From Hydra vulgaris (Eukaryota; Cnidaria; Hydrozoa; Anthoathecata; Hydridae): a stretch of 64,000 nt of DNA. Below, one piece after another: positions 34,900 through 47,008 of this stretch. Location of the stretch: NCBI RefSeq assembly GCF_038396675.1, contig NC_088926.1, positions 39,659,501-39,723,500 on the forward strand, read 5' to 3'. Position 1 is the stretch's first letter. Each line of letters starts with the position of its first letter. The position numbers and the translations under genes were made by a program. The notes beneath the pieces were generated by a model, which was not told where the DNA came from, did not search any database, and worked only from the letters and a program-made list of their open reading frames with translations.

Positions 34900-36290
34900 T
34901 TCTATAAATTCTTGAAAGCGTCTTGAGTAAGTTTGTATTTTAGTCTTTTTGAATGTTTCTTAAGTGGTTAAGTTACGTGTGCTTATAGACAAGCAATTCC
35001 ATATTCGAGATGTAATCATGGAGAAAGATTTTGATCATAGGGATCTTTTGAGAGGCGACGAGTAAGTTGGCAACTGCCTGATGTTCTTACGTTTTGTTTT
35101 AAAATTCGAGTTTAGAAGTTCAAATAGATATGCAGGAGACTTGGTTTATAAAGTTTTATATGTAATAACAGATATTTTAAAAACTATTCTTTGATGGATT
35201 GATCGCCAATGAAGAGATTTCAACAACTTTTCTGATTTAAATGGAAAGGAAAATATAAAACAATGCAAGATAAGCTATTTTGAATACAATGAAGTTTTTT
35301 AAGATTTTGTAAGAACCTGATAAAAGACTGTTACAATAGTCAAGTTAAGAGTTAACAATGCCACAAGCAATTGCGTTGGCTGCTTCATTGGTGAGTTATT
35401 GACGTATGTGATAATGAGCACGAAACCATTTTGTGACTGCATCAGCACATTTTGTGATTTTGTTAATGTTATCTTTTTCTGGGTTAATGAAATGAACGGC
35501 GTTTTGATAATGGTTTGTGCCATGTTAAGCTATAATACAATATACGGGTGAAACAAACATCAAAAATAAAAATGGACCTAATGCACTAACTTGTTGTACT
35601 CCTGTTGAACTCGTTGACAATTTAGATTCTGATAAGCCTATAGAAACAAAGGATTTTCGAGAGTGCAAGTATGATGACAACCTTTTTAGTGCAATATCTG
35701 TAACAAAAATATCATCTTTTATACGAGCAATTTGCAGATTGTGATCAATTATATCAAACGCTGCAGATTTGTCTCGAGAGATAAAAAGGGTGGTTAAAGC
35801 ATCATCAATGTTTAACAGGATGTTATTGCATATTTTTAGAAGTGTAGTTTCTGTTAAGTGATGAGACCTAAAATTAGATTGAAAAGGATTGAAGTTTACA
35901 GTTGAAGTTACACATAGAAGATGCCGAGATAAAGCAAGCTTTTCAAGAATTTTGGATATTGTATTGAGATTTAATATAGGGCGCAGATCAGTGAGTTTAA
36001 ACACTGTTTGTTCATATTTTTTAGGAATGGGTGTCATTTGAGCAACCTTGAATGAGACATGGGAAAATTCCAGATATGAATGAGTGTTCTGCGAGGTGAG
36101 CTATAACTGGACAAAATAATTCTAAACATGATTTAAGAATTCTTGTTGGAATATCTAGTGACAATTGTTTAGGTTTGAGAATTTTGATTGCATGCAAAAT
36201 ATTAGTAGAAGTGATTGTAGGAAGTCTTTCTTGGATATTTTTGTTAATATTTCCAAGTTTGTTTCCAAAATATTGACTTATTGTGTTACA
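34900..36290 (-). pseudogene. L2-like LINE reverse transcriptase, degraded
   Basis: Minus strand from ~36270: RLPTITSTNILHAIKILKPK, CLELFCPVIAHLAEHSFISG, then 36037-35525: MTPIPKKYEQ, DLRPILNLNTISKILEKLAL, FNPFQSNFRSHHLTETTLLK, SRDKSAAFDIIDHNL (motif A), LSSYLHSRKSFVSIGLSES, TGVQQVSALGPFLFLMFVSP (motif B, with the usual PQGS altered to QQVS). Downstream of a gap, LDYCNSLLSGS (~35310) and thumb-region traces continue to ~34900. The FADD/YADD block is not visible. Altered motif B and frameshifts make it inactive. Confidence 0.85.
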
Positions 36291-37225
36291 TTTTGCTTCT
36301 GGTATTGTGTAATTAGTTTTATTTTATATTTCTGAATTGATGCTGGTTGTGCATATAAGAATATTGTTGTGGGTTTGTTTGTTGTTGTTGTTGAGGCATT
36401 TTTTCTTTCAACTTCGAGAGTTTTAATCCGCTTTAAAAGATCTGAAACAATTATTGATATTTTGCTACACCATATGTAAATGTTATCGATAACCTCAGCA
36501 GATGAACTTGAAATTGTTGGCCAGCTTGGCTCTTCTAGGTATTGATACAATAAAACTACATTCAGTAATCTTTAAAGATTCAGAAATTGAAAGATTTGTA
36601 TCTCTAGTTCGTACTAATTGTGAGCTAATAGTTACAGAATATTAGGTCCTCTAGCAGTATATATAACCAAGAAAGAATTGGCAATTGTCACTTTCTTTGG
36701 CGTACAAACTAATGGGGATAACCAAAAAATGTGAAAATTTTTCCTATTGTAAATTAATATTTTAATTCCACTCAAAATGGCTGAAGCAAAAATTGACAGA
36801 TTTAAAATCAGCTGTGAATGAAAAAGCTGAGAGTACTTGTCAGAGATATAGTGATACATAATTTAAAAGAATTACTGTGCAGAAAATAGTGCAATGCATT
36901 TGGCGGTGACAATTGCAATATCAGCTTTGGTTCAATTTTTTACTCTGGAAATCATGATGTTTATATTTTGCAACAAAAAGAGTTTGGTTTTCTTGAAGGA
37001 AGCGGCTCATTCCATGGAAATTAACATAGAGCAGGCGTTCGTTAAAATGTATCATTATTTATTGACTCACACAGTTTGTGTTTAATTTCTGAAAGATTTT
37101 GTACTTGAGTAGAAATTGACTACCGTAGGATTTTATCATTCATTAAACTCGTTACTTATTATTACATCCGGCAATCTAAAGAGTTTTGCAAATGTTTCCA
37201 GCTTTAAAAGTAGTTTTCTGTCACT
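36291..37225. other. Unassigned
   Basis: A 90-codon minus-strand frame at 36278-36550 with a helical, Thr/Lys-rich product might be an upstream LINE ORF piece, but shows no diagnostic motif. A CTCTAGCAGTATATATAACC segment and AT-rich sequence fill the rest. Confidence 0.3.
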
Positions 37226-37285
37226 AGCCTCGATAAGCCTCGATAAGCCTCGATATTTTTACTACCCTCGATAAGCCTCGATATT
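37226..37285 (+). repeat. Short tandem repeat (CCTCGATAAG)n
   Basis: Five copies of CCTCGATAAG / CCTCGATATT in ~60 bp. Confidence 0.85.
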
Positions 37286-37429
37286 TTTATTAAAAAATCC
37301 TTTAAGTGAAGGCTATCTATTGTTGATTCATTTACTATCATATGCATTTCCACAGAACGTACTTAAGTTAGAAGCAGTTTCTTTTTTTTATTGTTTTTGC
37401 TCGGAAATTCTAAAGATGATCTTCTATAT

Positions 37430-37545
37430 GCTTACTGGGTGACAATAAATCCGTTGAAAGAATATTTAGTTTTATTGAAGCTCAATGGACAGATTAAAGA
37501 AACAGATCGGCAGTAGAAATAATTAAAATATAACTAAGGAGAAAC
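37430..37545 (+). pseudogene. hAT transposase C-terminal dimerisation fragment
   Basis: The plus strand reads GDNKSVERIFSFIEAQWTD, stop, RNRSAVEIIKI. This is the conserved C-terminal dimerisation region of hAT transposases (S-N-VER-FS ... W-RNRL-VE-I). One in-frame stop and no recognisable catalytic core upstream, so a relic. Confidence 0.65.
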
Positions 37546-38359
37546 TTGATTTCAACTTTAGTAATTGTATTAAATTTTTTAAGTTAAAATCTTGAAAAAA
37601 GTATCTATTACTTATAAATATGAATTTGAAAAATAGAAAATAATAAAATTAATTAGTTTTTTTTGAAAAATAGAAAAGCCATACTTTTTACTAGCCCAAA
37701 AAAAAGGACAAGTTAAAGGACAAGTACCCTCAGATCTTTGGCAGTTGGTCACCCTTTTGTATGTAAAATGTTCGGCTCATGAATGATTATTATTCCTATT
37801 GCTATTGTTATTAGTATTAATTTTATATGTGATGTTACTATTATTTACATTTTTATTACCGTTATTATAACTTATTAATATTGTTTAGCATTTTTCTGTG
37901 ATATTCATCAATATCATTATAGCTATTATTGTTATTATTATTGTTACAAGTGCTAGGAAGGTCTCTTAAAATATGCGTTAGGGTTATTATTATTTCCAGG
38001 TTTCAATCACAGCAATCTTTAAAAGCAATCTTATTTGATACCAAATTCATATTCCCATACTTTCCTCTGCATAAGTGCAAGTTGGTGCAATCCCTGACAT
38101 TATTAAAAGCCGGTTTGTAACTAAAACAATAGACATTTCTCTAATTCAATTTCGCAACTACTTTCGTAACATGAAAAGAGGCCAGTAAGGGGTCGTCTAT
38201 CAATTACGCAATGCCAAAGGAATTTAAAAAATATAAATACAATACCTTTAGCTCTTTTGCTAGTCGAACAAAAAATAGTTTAAATATTTGTTTAAAAAAA
38301 ACATAAAAAGCCAAAAAATTTCATATTTGACCTGGTAAAGAATATGAAGATGTAAATAT
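37546..38359. other. Non-coding
   Basis: GGGGTCGTCTATCAATTACG at ~38190 resembles a common MITE/transposon end (GGGGTCGTCCATAAATTACG type). ATTATT triplet tracts at 37785-37950. Confidence 0.3.
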
Positions 38360-39070
38360 TTTTTTGGGTATCTTTTCCTAAGGATGATGCTCAGGATGGT
38401 AATACTTCATATTTTCGCATTCATTTCCATGACTTAAATATTCCAAAAAACTGTAAATTTTTTCTATTCTTATGCCAGTGAACGAGTTAAAAATTTTATC
38501 ATCTTTTTGAAAAGTTTTGTTGCTAAAAATTATTTTCAAATTTTTGTACTTATCTAGCAAGCTTTCGTAACCTACATCAATTCTTATTTAATGTAGTTTA
38601 TAAATGTTAATTATAAATTTTTGGTTGATAACAGCTAACAGACTTTATAATTTCTAATGTATGAATTCTTTTATCCATCTTAGTTGTGAAATCTGGATAT
38701 CTTGACCTTTTAAATCGAGATTTTCTCGGTAATTTTTCTAATTGCTGTCTTAAATTAATTCATATCCTTGGAACTTTGTTTCCTGTTCTTAAAGACTTTT
38801 TACCGCTACCAGAATTACTTTTTATTTGCTTAAGTCTAAAGTGAAACTTACACACTTTAGCGTGTTTCCTTATTTTAAAATTATCAGCGTTTCCTTTACG
38901 TCTATATAAAAATATTTCGTTACATCAAGCTTTGTGAACATTGGGTTTTTCTCCTGGTTCGGAAAAGAAAATAGACCAAAATTAGTCTTTTCAATATTGT
39001 TATTATAAAATGAACTTTCACAAAGTGGTATAAAGCAATAAACTCCTCTTCCAATTATTTTACATCTCTT
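38360..39070 (-). pseudogene. THAP-domain transposase remnant
   Basis: Minus strand from ~39065: GRGVYCFIPLCESSFYN, IEKTNFGLFSFPNQE, and, after a frameshift, GNADNFKIRKHAKVCKFHF and SGSGKKSLRTGNKVPRI. Together these give the C2CH zinc pattern (C-x4-C ... C-x2-H) and the basic, Pro-ending region of a THAP domain. Downstream (38575-38378) is LDKYKNLKIIFSNKTFQK, KDDKIFNSFTGIRIEKIYSF, LEYLSHGNE, matching the linker ahead of the DDE_4-type nuclease in THAP transposases. The catalytic domain itself is missing. Multiple frameshifts. Confidence 0.65.
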
Positions 39071-40280
39071 TGGATTTAATAATGCTTGAGTAAAATTAAG
39101 ACATTTCTATTTTGAAGCAAAACTATGAGTTCAGTTTGTTTACATTTTTGTCCTTTACTTGCCTTCTTTATAAGCTAAGAAATTAGTTGCACAACCGAAT
39201 TAGATAAATGTCTATTAAATTTTTTTAACACTCTAAAGTGCCATTATTAAAATATTTTAAAAATTCCAGTGCTAATATCAATACTTAAAAAATTGTTTAA
39301 TTTTCATTAAGTGCTCTCTCATTAAATGCTCTCTCACTATGTGCTCTCTCTTTCAACTAAGCTTTTAAGTTTAATCTGAAGAGTTTTCAACTAAAGAGTG
39401 TTAATCTTCTATAACTTGATGAGATTGTTTCAGTCTATGAATTAAATAACATTGACGTAATATGTTGTTACTTTAAATAATGCAAATTTTAATGTTATCT
39501 TTACTTCAAACTTTTTTTAAAACCACACATTCAAGTAAATTCACATCATAGAATCAATTAGATAGAAATAATTGAAAACAAGTAAAAACCAAATCATTTG
39601 ATTTTTTTAACTAAAATGTAAAACGTTTAAAACAGAAGAAGCATATAATTTTAAAACAAACTTTTGATATAAGAACTCAAAGTCTTGAAGTTTTTTTCTA
39701 GATTTCACCGTAACTGGTTTTCCGAAATTCTTGCTACTGAACTGAGAATCAACTTTACCTTTTTGGATTTACGGAAAGTTCTCTTTTTTCACTTCCAGGT
39801 TTTTTTTCAAAGTTTTGAGTAGTCTTGAACTTATTTATAATATATATGACTGTAGATTTTGAGACACCTGTACGTTTTACAATTAAGCGATATGAAGTCG
39901 ATGGATTTTTACAAAAAAAATCCACAATTTTTTACGCACCTCAATTTGTTTCTAAAATATTTTGCAAATCATTAATTTGTAAACAAAAGATTTATCAACA
40001 CAATTAAAGATTAGTAAGTAAAGTTTAACCGAAAAAATAAAAGAAATAAAAGTGGTTTTAGAGAAATCTCAATTTAAAGTTGACCGGATTTTCCGTGTCC
40101 ACCTGATAGTTAAGATCATCTATAAACTTTTGTCCAAGATCATCGTATTTTTTTTTACTCAAACAACATCTATCCAATATCATCTGGAAAATCGATGACC
40201 CTTAACAACATCTTTGGGATATGTAACTGCATCTGGTAATTTTTCTAATAACAAGTCTAATAACATCTTGAAGATTTTCT
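39071..40280. other. Non-coding AT-rich; ACATCT motifs appear at the right end
   Basis: TGCTCTCTC iterations at 39310-39355. From 40130, ATCATCT/ACATCTG words foreshadow the motif array at 41821. A CATCTTGAAGATTTTCTTCAAGATG palindrome lies at 40264-40288. Confidence 0.4.
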
Positions 40281-40307
40281 TCAAGATGTAATTACATCTG
40301 AAAAAAA

Positions 40308-40911
40308 TCTTCTATATATATAAAGGGCAATGTGTGTGTGTGTGTTTGTTCTCTATAGAAATCCAAACCGCCGGACCGATCTCGATGAAATTTGGCATGG
40401 GGGTAGTCCTCGAGGGGGAGAAGGTTCTTAGCTGGGTTTTGACCCTGTACCCCGACCCCCGGGGTCAAGGGGGCTGAAAATTAAGCCCCCCTGACCCCGG
40501 GATCAGGGGGGCCGATTTTTTGGGCCAATTTTTGGGCCGACTTTTGTGTACAGATATCAGGTAAGCCAGTTTAAATATTGGCCCGGGCAACGCCGGGTAA
40601 CTCCAGCTATATATATAAAGGGCAATGTGTGTTTGTGTGTGTGTTTGTTTGTTCTCTATAGAAATCCTAACCGCCGGACCGATCTCGATGAAATTTGGCA
40701 TGGGGGTAGTCCTCGAGGAGGAGAAGGTTCTTAGCTGGGTTTTGACCCCGTACCCCGACCCCCGGGGTCAGGGGGCCCAAAAATAGGCCCCCCTAACCCA
40801 GGGTCAGAGGGGCCCATTTTTAGGCCCATTTTTTGAGCCCATTTTTGTGTACAGATATCAGGTAAGCCAGTTTAAATATTGGCCCGGGCAACGCCGGGTA
40901 ACTCATGCTAG
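40308..40911 (+). mobile_element. Helitron-like dimer (copy 3)
   Basis: TCTTCTATATATATAAAGGG ... CATGCTAG between A (40307) and T (40912), two monomers joined near 40606. It sits inside a copy of the AGATGTAATTACATCTG sequence otherwise seen at 41821-41880, so the target can be inferred. No coding capacity. Confidence 0.88.
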
Positions 40912-41582
40912 TCTTATATACAACTACATTTGGTTAAAATAATGCAAATTCCAATTGGCTAGAGTTCTCAACCCAAGATCATGGTGTTAAAAATAAAAAC
41001 GATTATTTTTAAGCAAGGGTACCAAGAAGAAGTCTTAAATAAAAACGACAAATTCTAGTGGACTAGATTCCTCAACTCAACATTAGACTTTCTAACGCAA
41101 AATCACAATGTCAGCAGTTAAATATCTCAGGCCACATCGCTATAGAATAATGATGAACAAAACGAGAAATTCAGGTTGGCTAGATTCCTTAACCCAAGAG
41201 CATGATGTCAAGAGGGGCGACTCTTGAATAAAACGACAAAATTCTACTGGTTAGATTTTTAAACACAAAATCACATTGTCAAAAGTTAATTCTTTCGGAC
41301 AAGATCGCAACGGAATAACTATTAACAAAACGACAAATTTCAATTAGGTAGATTTCTTAACCCAGTATCATTATACTAAAAGTAAAAAGGATAATTTTTA
41401 AGCAAGGTTACCAGGGGTAAATCTTAAATAAAACGACAAATTCAAGTTGGCTAGATTCTCTAACCCAAGATCATGATGTCAAGAAGGGCGGTTCTTAAAT
41501 AAAACGACAAATTTCAACTGGTTAGACTTTTATAACGCAGTATATTCAATTATACGCGAACCTATATAATACAAAAGACTTT

Positions 41583-41788
41583 ACTTAGACAGTTGTAAAA
41601 TAGAAAGGAATACGCGTACCTACTTCTTCTACATAAGCTTTAGTTTTTTACTGGACATCTGTCCAAATTTTAGTAATCTGATACTAACACTTAATCTTAC
41701 TAGTTAATTCTTCCGTACTTCTCTCAGGCTATTACGGCTCAAAGTGTTCCAACCAGTACACGAGCCCTGTTCGTGTACGAAATTATAC
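41583..41788. repeat. 206-bp block, copy 1 (others at 44947-45152 and 48272-48477)
   Basis: ACTTAGACAGTTGTAAAATA ... ACGAAATTATAC occurs three times in the same orientation. It ends in a GTACACGAGCCCTGTTCGTGTAC hairpin. The 44947 copy lies outside the long duplication, so the block moved or was copied independently. Confidence 0.88.
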
Positions 41789-41820
41789 TAAAATAATGCA
41801 TTTATATTTATTATTTTTTT

Positions 41821-42320
41821 CAGATGTAATTACATCTGAAAAAAACCATATATGAAACTACATCTGGTTAAAATAATGCATTATTATTTTAATATAATTT
41901 TTTCCAGATGTAACTACATCTAAATAAAACTACATGGATCTAGATCTGGTTTAAATAATGCATTAAAATTTAATATTATTCATAAAATCTTGTAGTTATA
42001 TTTAATATATTGATAATAATCAATAAATTAAAGAGATGTAACTACATCTGTAGAACTCACAGATGGAGTTGCATAGATATTGTTATACATAGATAATTGA
42101 AGAGATGTAACTGCATTTGTAAAATTTTCAGATGTAGTTGCACAGATGTTGCAATATATAGGTTTGTAATCATACAATTTTTACAAAGATGTTATTGGAC
42201 ACCAATAAAATTTTAGATGTTTTTGGACAAATGTTATTACCTTAGTGATGTTATTGAACAGATGTTATACATTATTATATTTACAGATGTAGTTGGAAAG
42301 ATGTAATTAGACATAGCATA
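41821..42320. repeat. Array of AGATGTAACTACATCT palindromic motifs
   Basis: Seven or more full or half copies of CAGATGTAATTACATCTG (41821, 41915, 42034, 42113, 42132, 42284...), spaced 20-100 bp apart. Duplicated at 48510-49010; an isolated piece at 40282 hosts Helitron copy 3. Could be subterminal sites of a DNA transposon. Confidence 0.6.
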
Positions 42321-42329
42321 AACTGATGG

Positions 42330-43920
42330 TGTTACCCTGAATCTAAGCTAAGGCTATGATCAAGGACTTCTAGATTAGATAGAGCTTATCAAAAAGATGA
42401 GAACTTCTCTTGTATTATTTCCTCCTTAAGGCAGAATACTAGAAAAAGACTATTTTTTTAAGTGAAGTATATTTTTAAGAATTTGATTTTATCCCGAATT
42501 GTGTGTTTGTAGGAAATTTGATATTTTTAACTATGTTGAACTTATTGGTGTTAATAAAGAGAAAGGGCCTAAAGGGACCTTATTGGGGTTAATGAAGAAA
42601 AAGGGAGCTCTTAAGATTGTCAATTTTTTTCACCAATAAACATTAAAATAAAATCAGAAATATATTGGGTTCAACAAGTGATAATATTAGACTAAGTTCA
42701 AAATATAGAAAATAACTGCAATTTGAAACGCTTTTTTAACTCAATCAATGGAAGTTTGTCTTCCTTTTATTTATTTAGCAGTGTATATGATATTTTTAAG
42801 TTTTGTATACTAAATTAAATAAAGATGGCATGATTGAGAAAGTCCCGTATTTATCTACTCAAACAATTATATCAATGCATCGTAACTAAAGTTAAAAATT
42901 AAAATTAAAATTTGTCGAAAAAGTTTTGAAAAAAGGCAAAATAGTGTAAGAATAATTGCAGACTTTAGCGTCTGCGACACCGAGCGACCTGGGAGGAATG
43001 GCCCTCCCACTTTTTTTGAGAGCCTTTTTTTTCAATTCAACTTAAACATATAGATGACATTTTTTAGAAATTGATAATTGTGCCCCTCTACTTGAAAACC
43101 CGTGTCGTCGGCTCTGGACTTTCAAAGTTATTTTAAAAGTATGATGAAAAAATTTTAAACTAATTTAAAGCAAATAATTCGAACAGGTTATTTATAATCA
43201 AAATTTAATGTTTTAAAACAATAAAATATACTCCATACTTATATATACATTTATAAAAAATTATACACATATATTTTTATAAAATGTATAACAATTATGA
43301 GTTCATCAATAATAAAAAAATTATTTTAACAAATTAAAAATATAAAGATTCAAGAAATCAAAAAAAAAAAGTGAAAAATTAAACTTAATATTAAAGTCTA
43401 AACAAAATGGAATAAAACGGTATGAACTTTAAAATAAAAAAAGTAAAAATTAAATTTCTTGTTTTATTGACATTCAAAATAAAGAATAAACTATTATCAA
43501 AATTACATTTTTTGTAAATGTTGCAATTATTTAATATAACTTTTATAATTTTACTTATTAATAAAATAGTTTGTAATAATATAAGTAATTAAAGACTTAA
43601 AACTTTTAATAAAAACAAAATATAATTTATATCATAATTTTCCATGATTGATTAGAAGATTAATAATTAAGAATCAATCTTTAATTTTTCATTATTTAAA
43701 AGTTTTATTTTTTGTTATAACTGAGCAAGATAACCTTTTAAGTAAGTTTACTTTTTGTTAAAATTGATGAAGAGTTATAATTGCTATAATATCATTACTA
43801 ATCATTCTAATCGATACATTGAGTTCTTTATTAGTTTTTATTAGTATCTATTAGTTATTGAAATTTTTGTGAAATTATGTATAGTTTTGAGTTGAAACAT
43901 TTTACCTGTTTTTTTTGCAA
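42330..43920. other. AT-rich filler (also present at 49019-50609)
   Basis: No gene seen. GCGTCTGCGACACCGAGCGA and CCGTGTCGTCGGCTC (42970, 43103) look like arms of a small DNA element. Confidence 0.4.
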
Positions 43921-43921
43921 C

Positions 43922-44322
43922 ATCTTAGCTTTCAACAAGGCTGCAAGCAACCACTAATCAGAGTTAGAAGTTACTGGAAGTAAAAAATGAAGATTGTAGA
44001 GCAAGATAACGATTGACAAACGACTTAAAAGTTTGCAAGTTATATGAATCAGGAAAGCAAGATTAAGGAAGCGAACTCCAAAGAACTAATATTCGCGGAA
44101 AAATTCTAGACGAACAAGAATTTTTTGAGCACTTACAAACAGTCAAAGAAAAAGGAGGAGACTTAATTGAAACACGTGAATGAATTTTAGTAGATGGCAC
44201 AGGAAACGCTAGCTCTTTAGAGCAGGGCCCATTATAGTATTTGTTGAAAAGAAAAAGAGAAGCAAAATTTGAAGTAAAGTTCACCAGCCACTGTAAGCCC
44301 CATGTTGTAGCAGAAGTGAGAT

Positions 44323-44325
<3 letters not shown>
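43922..44325 (-). pseudogene. LINE family alpha fragment in duplication copy 1
   Basis: Minus strand: the 3' signature with GGTTGCTTGCAGCCTTGTTG at ~43935 and C-terminal coding [43 protein letters not shown]. Just upstream, WLVNF is joined directly to the FASLF segment, an internal deletion of roughly 100 residues relative to 15391-18368. The upstream part is cut by (TA)n at 44326. Confidence 0.85.
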
Positions 44326-44937
<612 letters not shown>

Positions 44938-44946
44938 TGGTTTTTC

Positions 44947-45152
44947 ACTTAGACAGTTGTAAAATAGAAAGGAATACGCGTACCTACTTCTTCTACATAA
45001 GCTTTAGTTTTTTACTGGACATCTGTCCAAATTTTAGTAATCTGATACTAACACTTAATCTTACTAGTTAATTCTTCCGTACTTCTCTCAGGCTATTACG
45101 GCTCAAAGTGTTCCAACCAGTACACGAGCCCTGTTCGTGTACGAAATTATAC
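44947..45152. repeat. 206-bp block, third copy
   Basis: Sequence as at 41583-41788, here joined directly to the truncated LINE at its left and to unrelated sequence at its right. Confidence 0.88.
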
Positions 45153-46187
45153 AAAAATATATTCTCGTTCCTCTTTCAGGGGAGCTGCGGTTTCACTGAG
45201 CAACGACTTCTTCCTACACTAATCCTACGGTACTAAAGCTTTCCGACCATTTGTTACCTTTTTGATCTATTTATTGATATACATATATTATTATTACTAT
45301 TATGTGTCCTGTCTTTGTTTGCCGAACCTAACTTCTAGTTTTTTTCTTCCCCTATTTTTCCTAGATATTTTACTTAGACATACTACTTTAGTTAGATTAC
45401 TGGTGCATACTTGTTACAGGATGCACTAGTCTAGGTTAGACAGTTTTCAACTTACCGTGGTCTTTATTACAAACACGAATGGGCGCAATCCGAATATTAA
45501 TCAAATTGAGAACTGTCCAAGCAACCAATTATATGATAATAAGTTCTGGTTGGAGAATGAACAAATCCACGGAAAAATCCACGAAAAATTCCATGTAGAA
45601 CTAAGGGCAACGATAATCACTAGTTGGGTTACCATAGCAACATTATAACACTTCACCAAAACTCAAAACTGATTAGATCTCGATACTTAGCAAGACATTA
45701 TTTCACTCGATTATCTCCGTTTTATGCTCATATTAAATTTTCCTTTTATTCTCATTCATTCTAATCCCCCGAGGGACCTAATTATAATAAAAAACTTCTA
45801 TAACAAAATCTATCCACGTCTTCGCGCCACTTCTAATAGTAGAACACGTTAGGTTTTGATCACACATTGTTTTATATATATTTATGTGCGTATTAACGTA
45901 AAAGTGTATCTACTGACATAATTTGATGAAGTCTTAACATTTTTCGCCTAATATCAACTTTTCTGTAACTGCTCTTTACGACCTACGTGTTGTTGTTTTG
46001 TCTGCTCTACCTAAGTATTCGTACCCTGCGAGCCGATTGATCCAGACACAGATGGTGAGTCCAATTATTACTTTTTTATTTCTCATCCTCATGTTTATAT
46101 ACTATACGGATGATGGTTTTTCATTTATTATGGTTGTTTGTGAATACCAGCATACATAGGAAAGCTCTTATGTATGGACACGTATGT
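45153..46187. other. Unassigned sequence of more balanced composition
   Basis: Fewer A/T homopolymers and a higher C content than the neighbourhood (e.g. CTTTCAGGGGAGCTGCGG). No gene recognised on either strand; a 63-codon frame at 45457 is unremarkable. Might be LTR or large-transposon non-coding sequence. Confidence 0.35.
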
Positions 46188-46205
46188 ATATATATATATA
46201 TTTAT

Positions 46206-46303
<98 letters not shown>

Positions 46304-46320
46304 GTTTATAGATATATGCG
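46188..46320. repeat. (TA)n microsatellite
   Basis: TA tract with GATATA and TGTATA interruptions. Confidence 0.95.
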
Positions 46321-46890
46321 TATACTAATTCTAGATATGTCTGTAACATATTTAGAATCACAATACCCATACAATACACCCTAACTCATTCGCCATGCCA
46401 CTAATATCGGAGGACACTGGTGTTATATAAAATTAGGGATATGGTAAGGAATTGGCTTTTCTGGTAGTGAGGTCATAACTATCGCGATAGGACTTGCATG
46501 ACGTAAATCATGGGTAGTAGTATTAAAAACGATGATACGCCTTTGACGATTGGCGTTATGTTTATGATACTATTGCTGCCCGAAACGTCATCTGTGACAC
46601 ATGCATGGTTCTGAGGAGGGCGTCACAGGTAATACCACTACTTAATTATTATTGTACTTTTAAACACCAGGGCCCTGACTCGCACAAACCACGTCTCACT
46701 TATGCATTTATAATAATTTTACTATTTTACGATAATTGTTCTTTCATTTAAATATATTTGTTTTGTGTATGATATTGTATGATATGCGCTTGCGTGCAAG
46801 GTTTACACTGACTTTTCTGTTTCTCTACCATCTTACGTGATTTAATCTTATTTTTATATATATACTTTAAGAGTTTACATTCACCACCTA
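46321..46890. other. Unassigned sequence
   Basis: No gene recognised. CGTCATCTGTGACACATGC and a matching GAGGGCGTCACAGG suggest small inverted words near 46590-46630. Confidence 0.3.
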
Positions 46891-46894
46891 GTTG

Positions 46895-46975
46895 CATAGC
46901 TCATACGGTTAGCGACATTCCTTAACACCGACATAGTTTTCACAGTTCGGGGTTCAAGTCCCACGTCCGACCAAG
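46895..46975 (+). tRNA. tRNA-like sequence (pseudo-tRNA or SINE head)
   Basis: ATAGCTCATACGGTTAGCGAC resembles a D-arm/box A and GGGGTTCAAGTCCC is a good box B/T-arm, about 35 bp apart. The acceptor strands (AGTTGCA / CGTCCGA) do not pair and no clean anticodon stem is seen, so it is not a functional tRNA gene. A degraded SINE head is likeliest. Confidence 0.4.
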
Positions 46976-47008
46976 ATATTTTCTCTTTTTCCTCTTATTT
47001 TATATAAA

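Larger units (their letters stand above)
40945..44325 (+). repeat. Long direct duplication, copy 1 (partner 47634-51014)
   Basis: Every position I compared matches its partner at a constant offset of 6689, so there are no indels over ~3.38 kb, and I noticed no substitutions. It contains the tail of the satellite, the 206-bp block, the ACATCT motif array, ~1.6 kb of AT-rich filler and an alpha LINE fragment. The left edge lies inside the satellite; the right edge is replaced by a (TA)n tract. Either a recent segmental duplication or unmerged haplotypes in the assembly. Confidence 0.93.
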
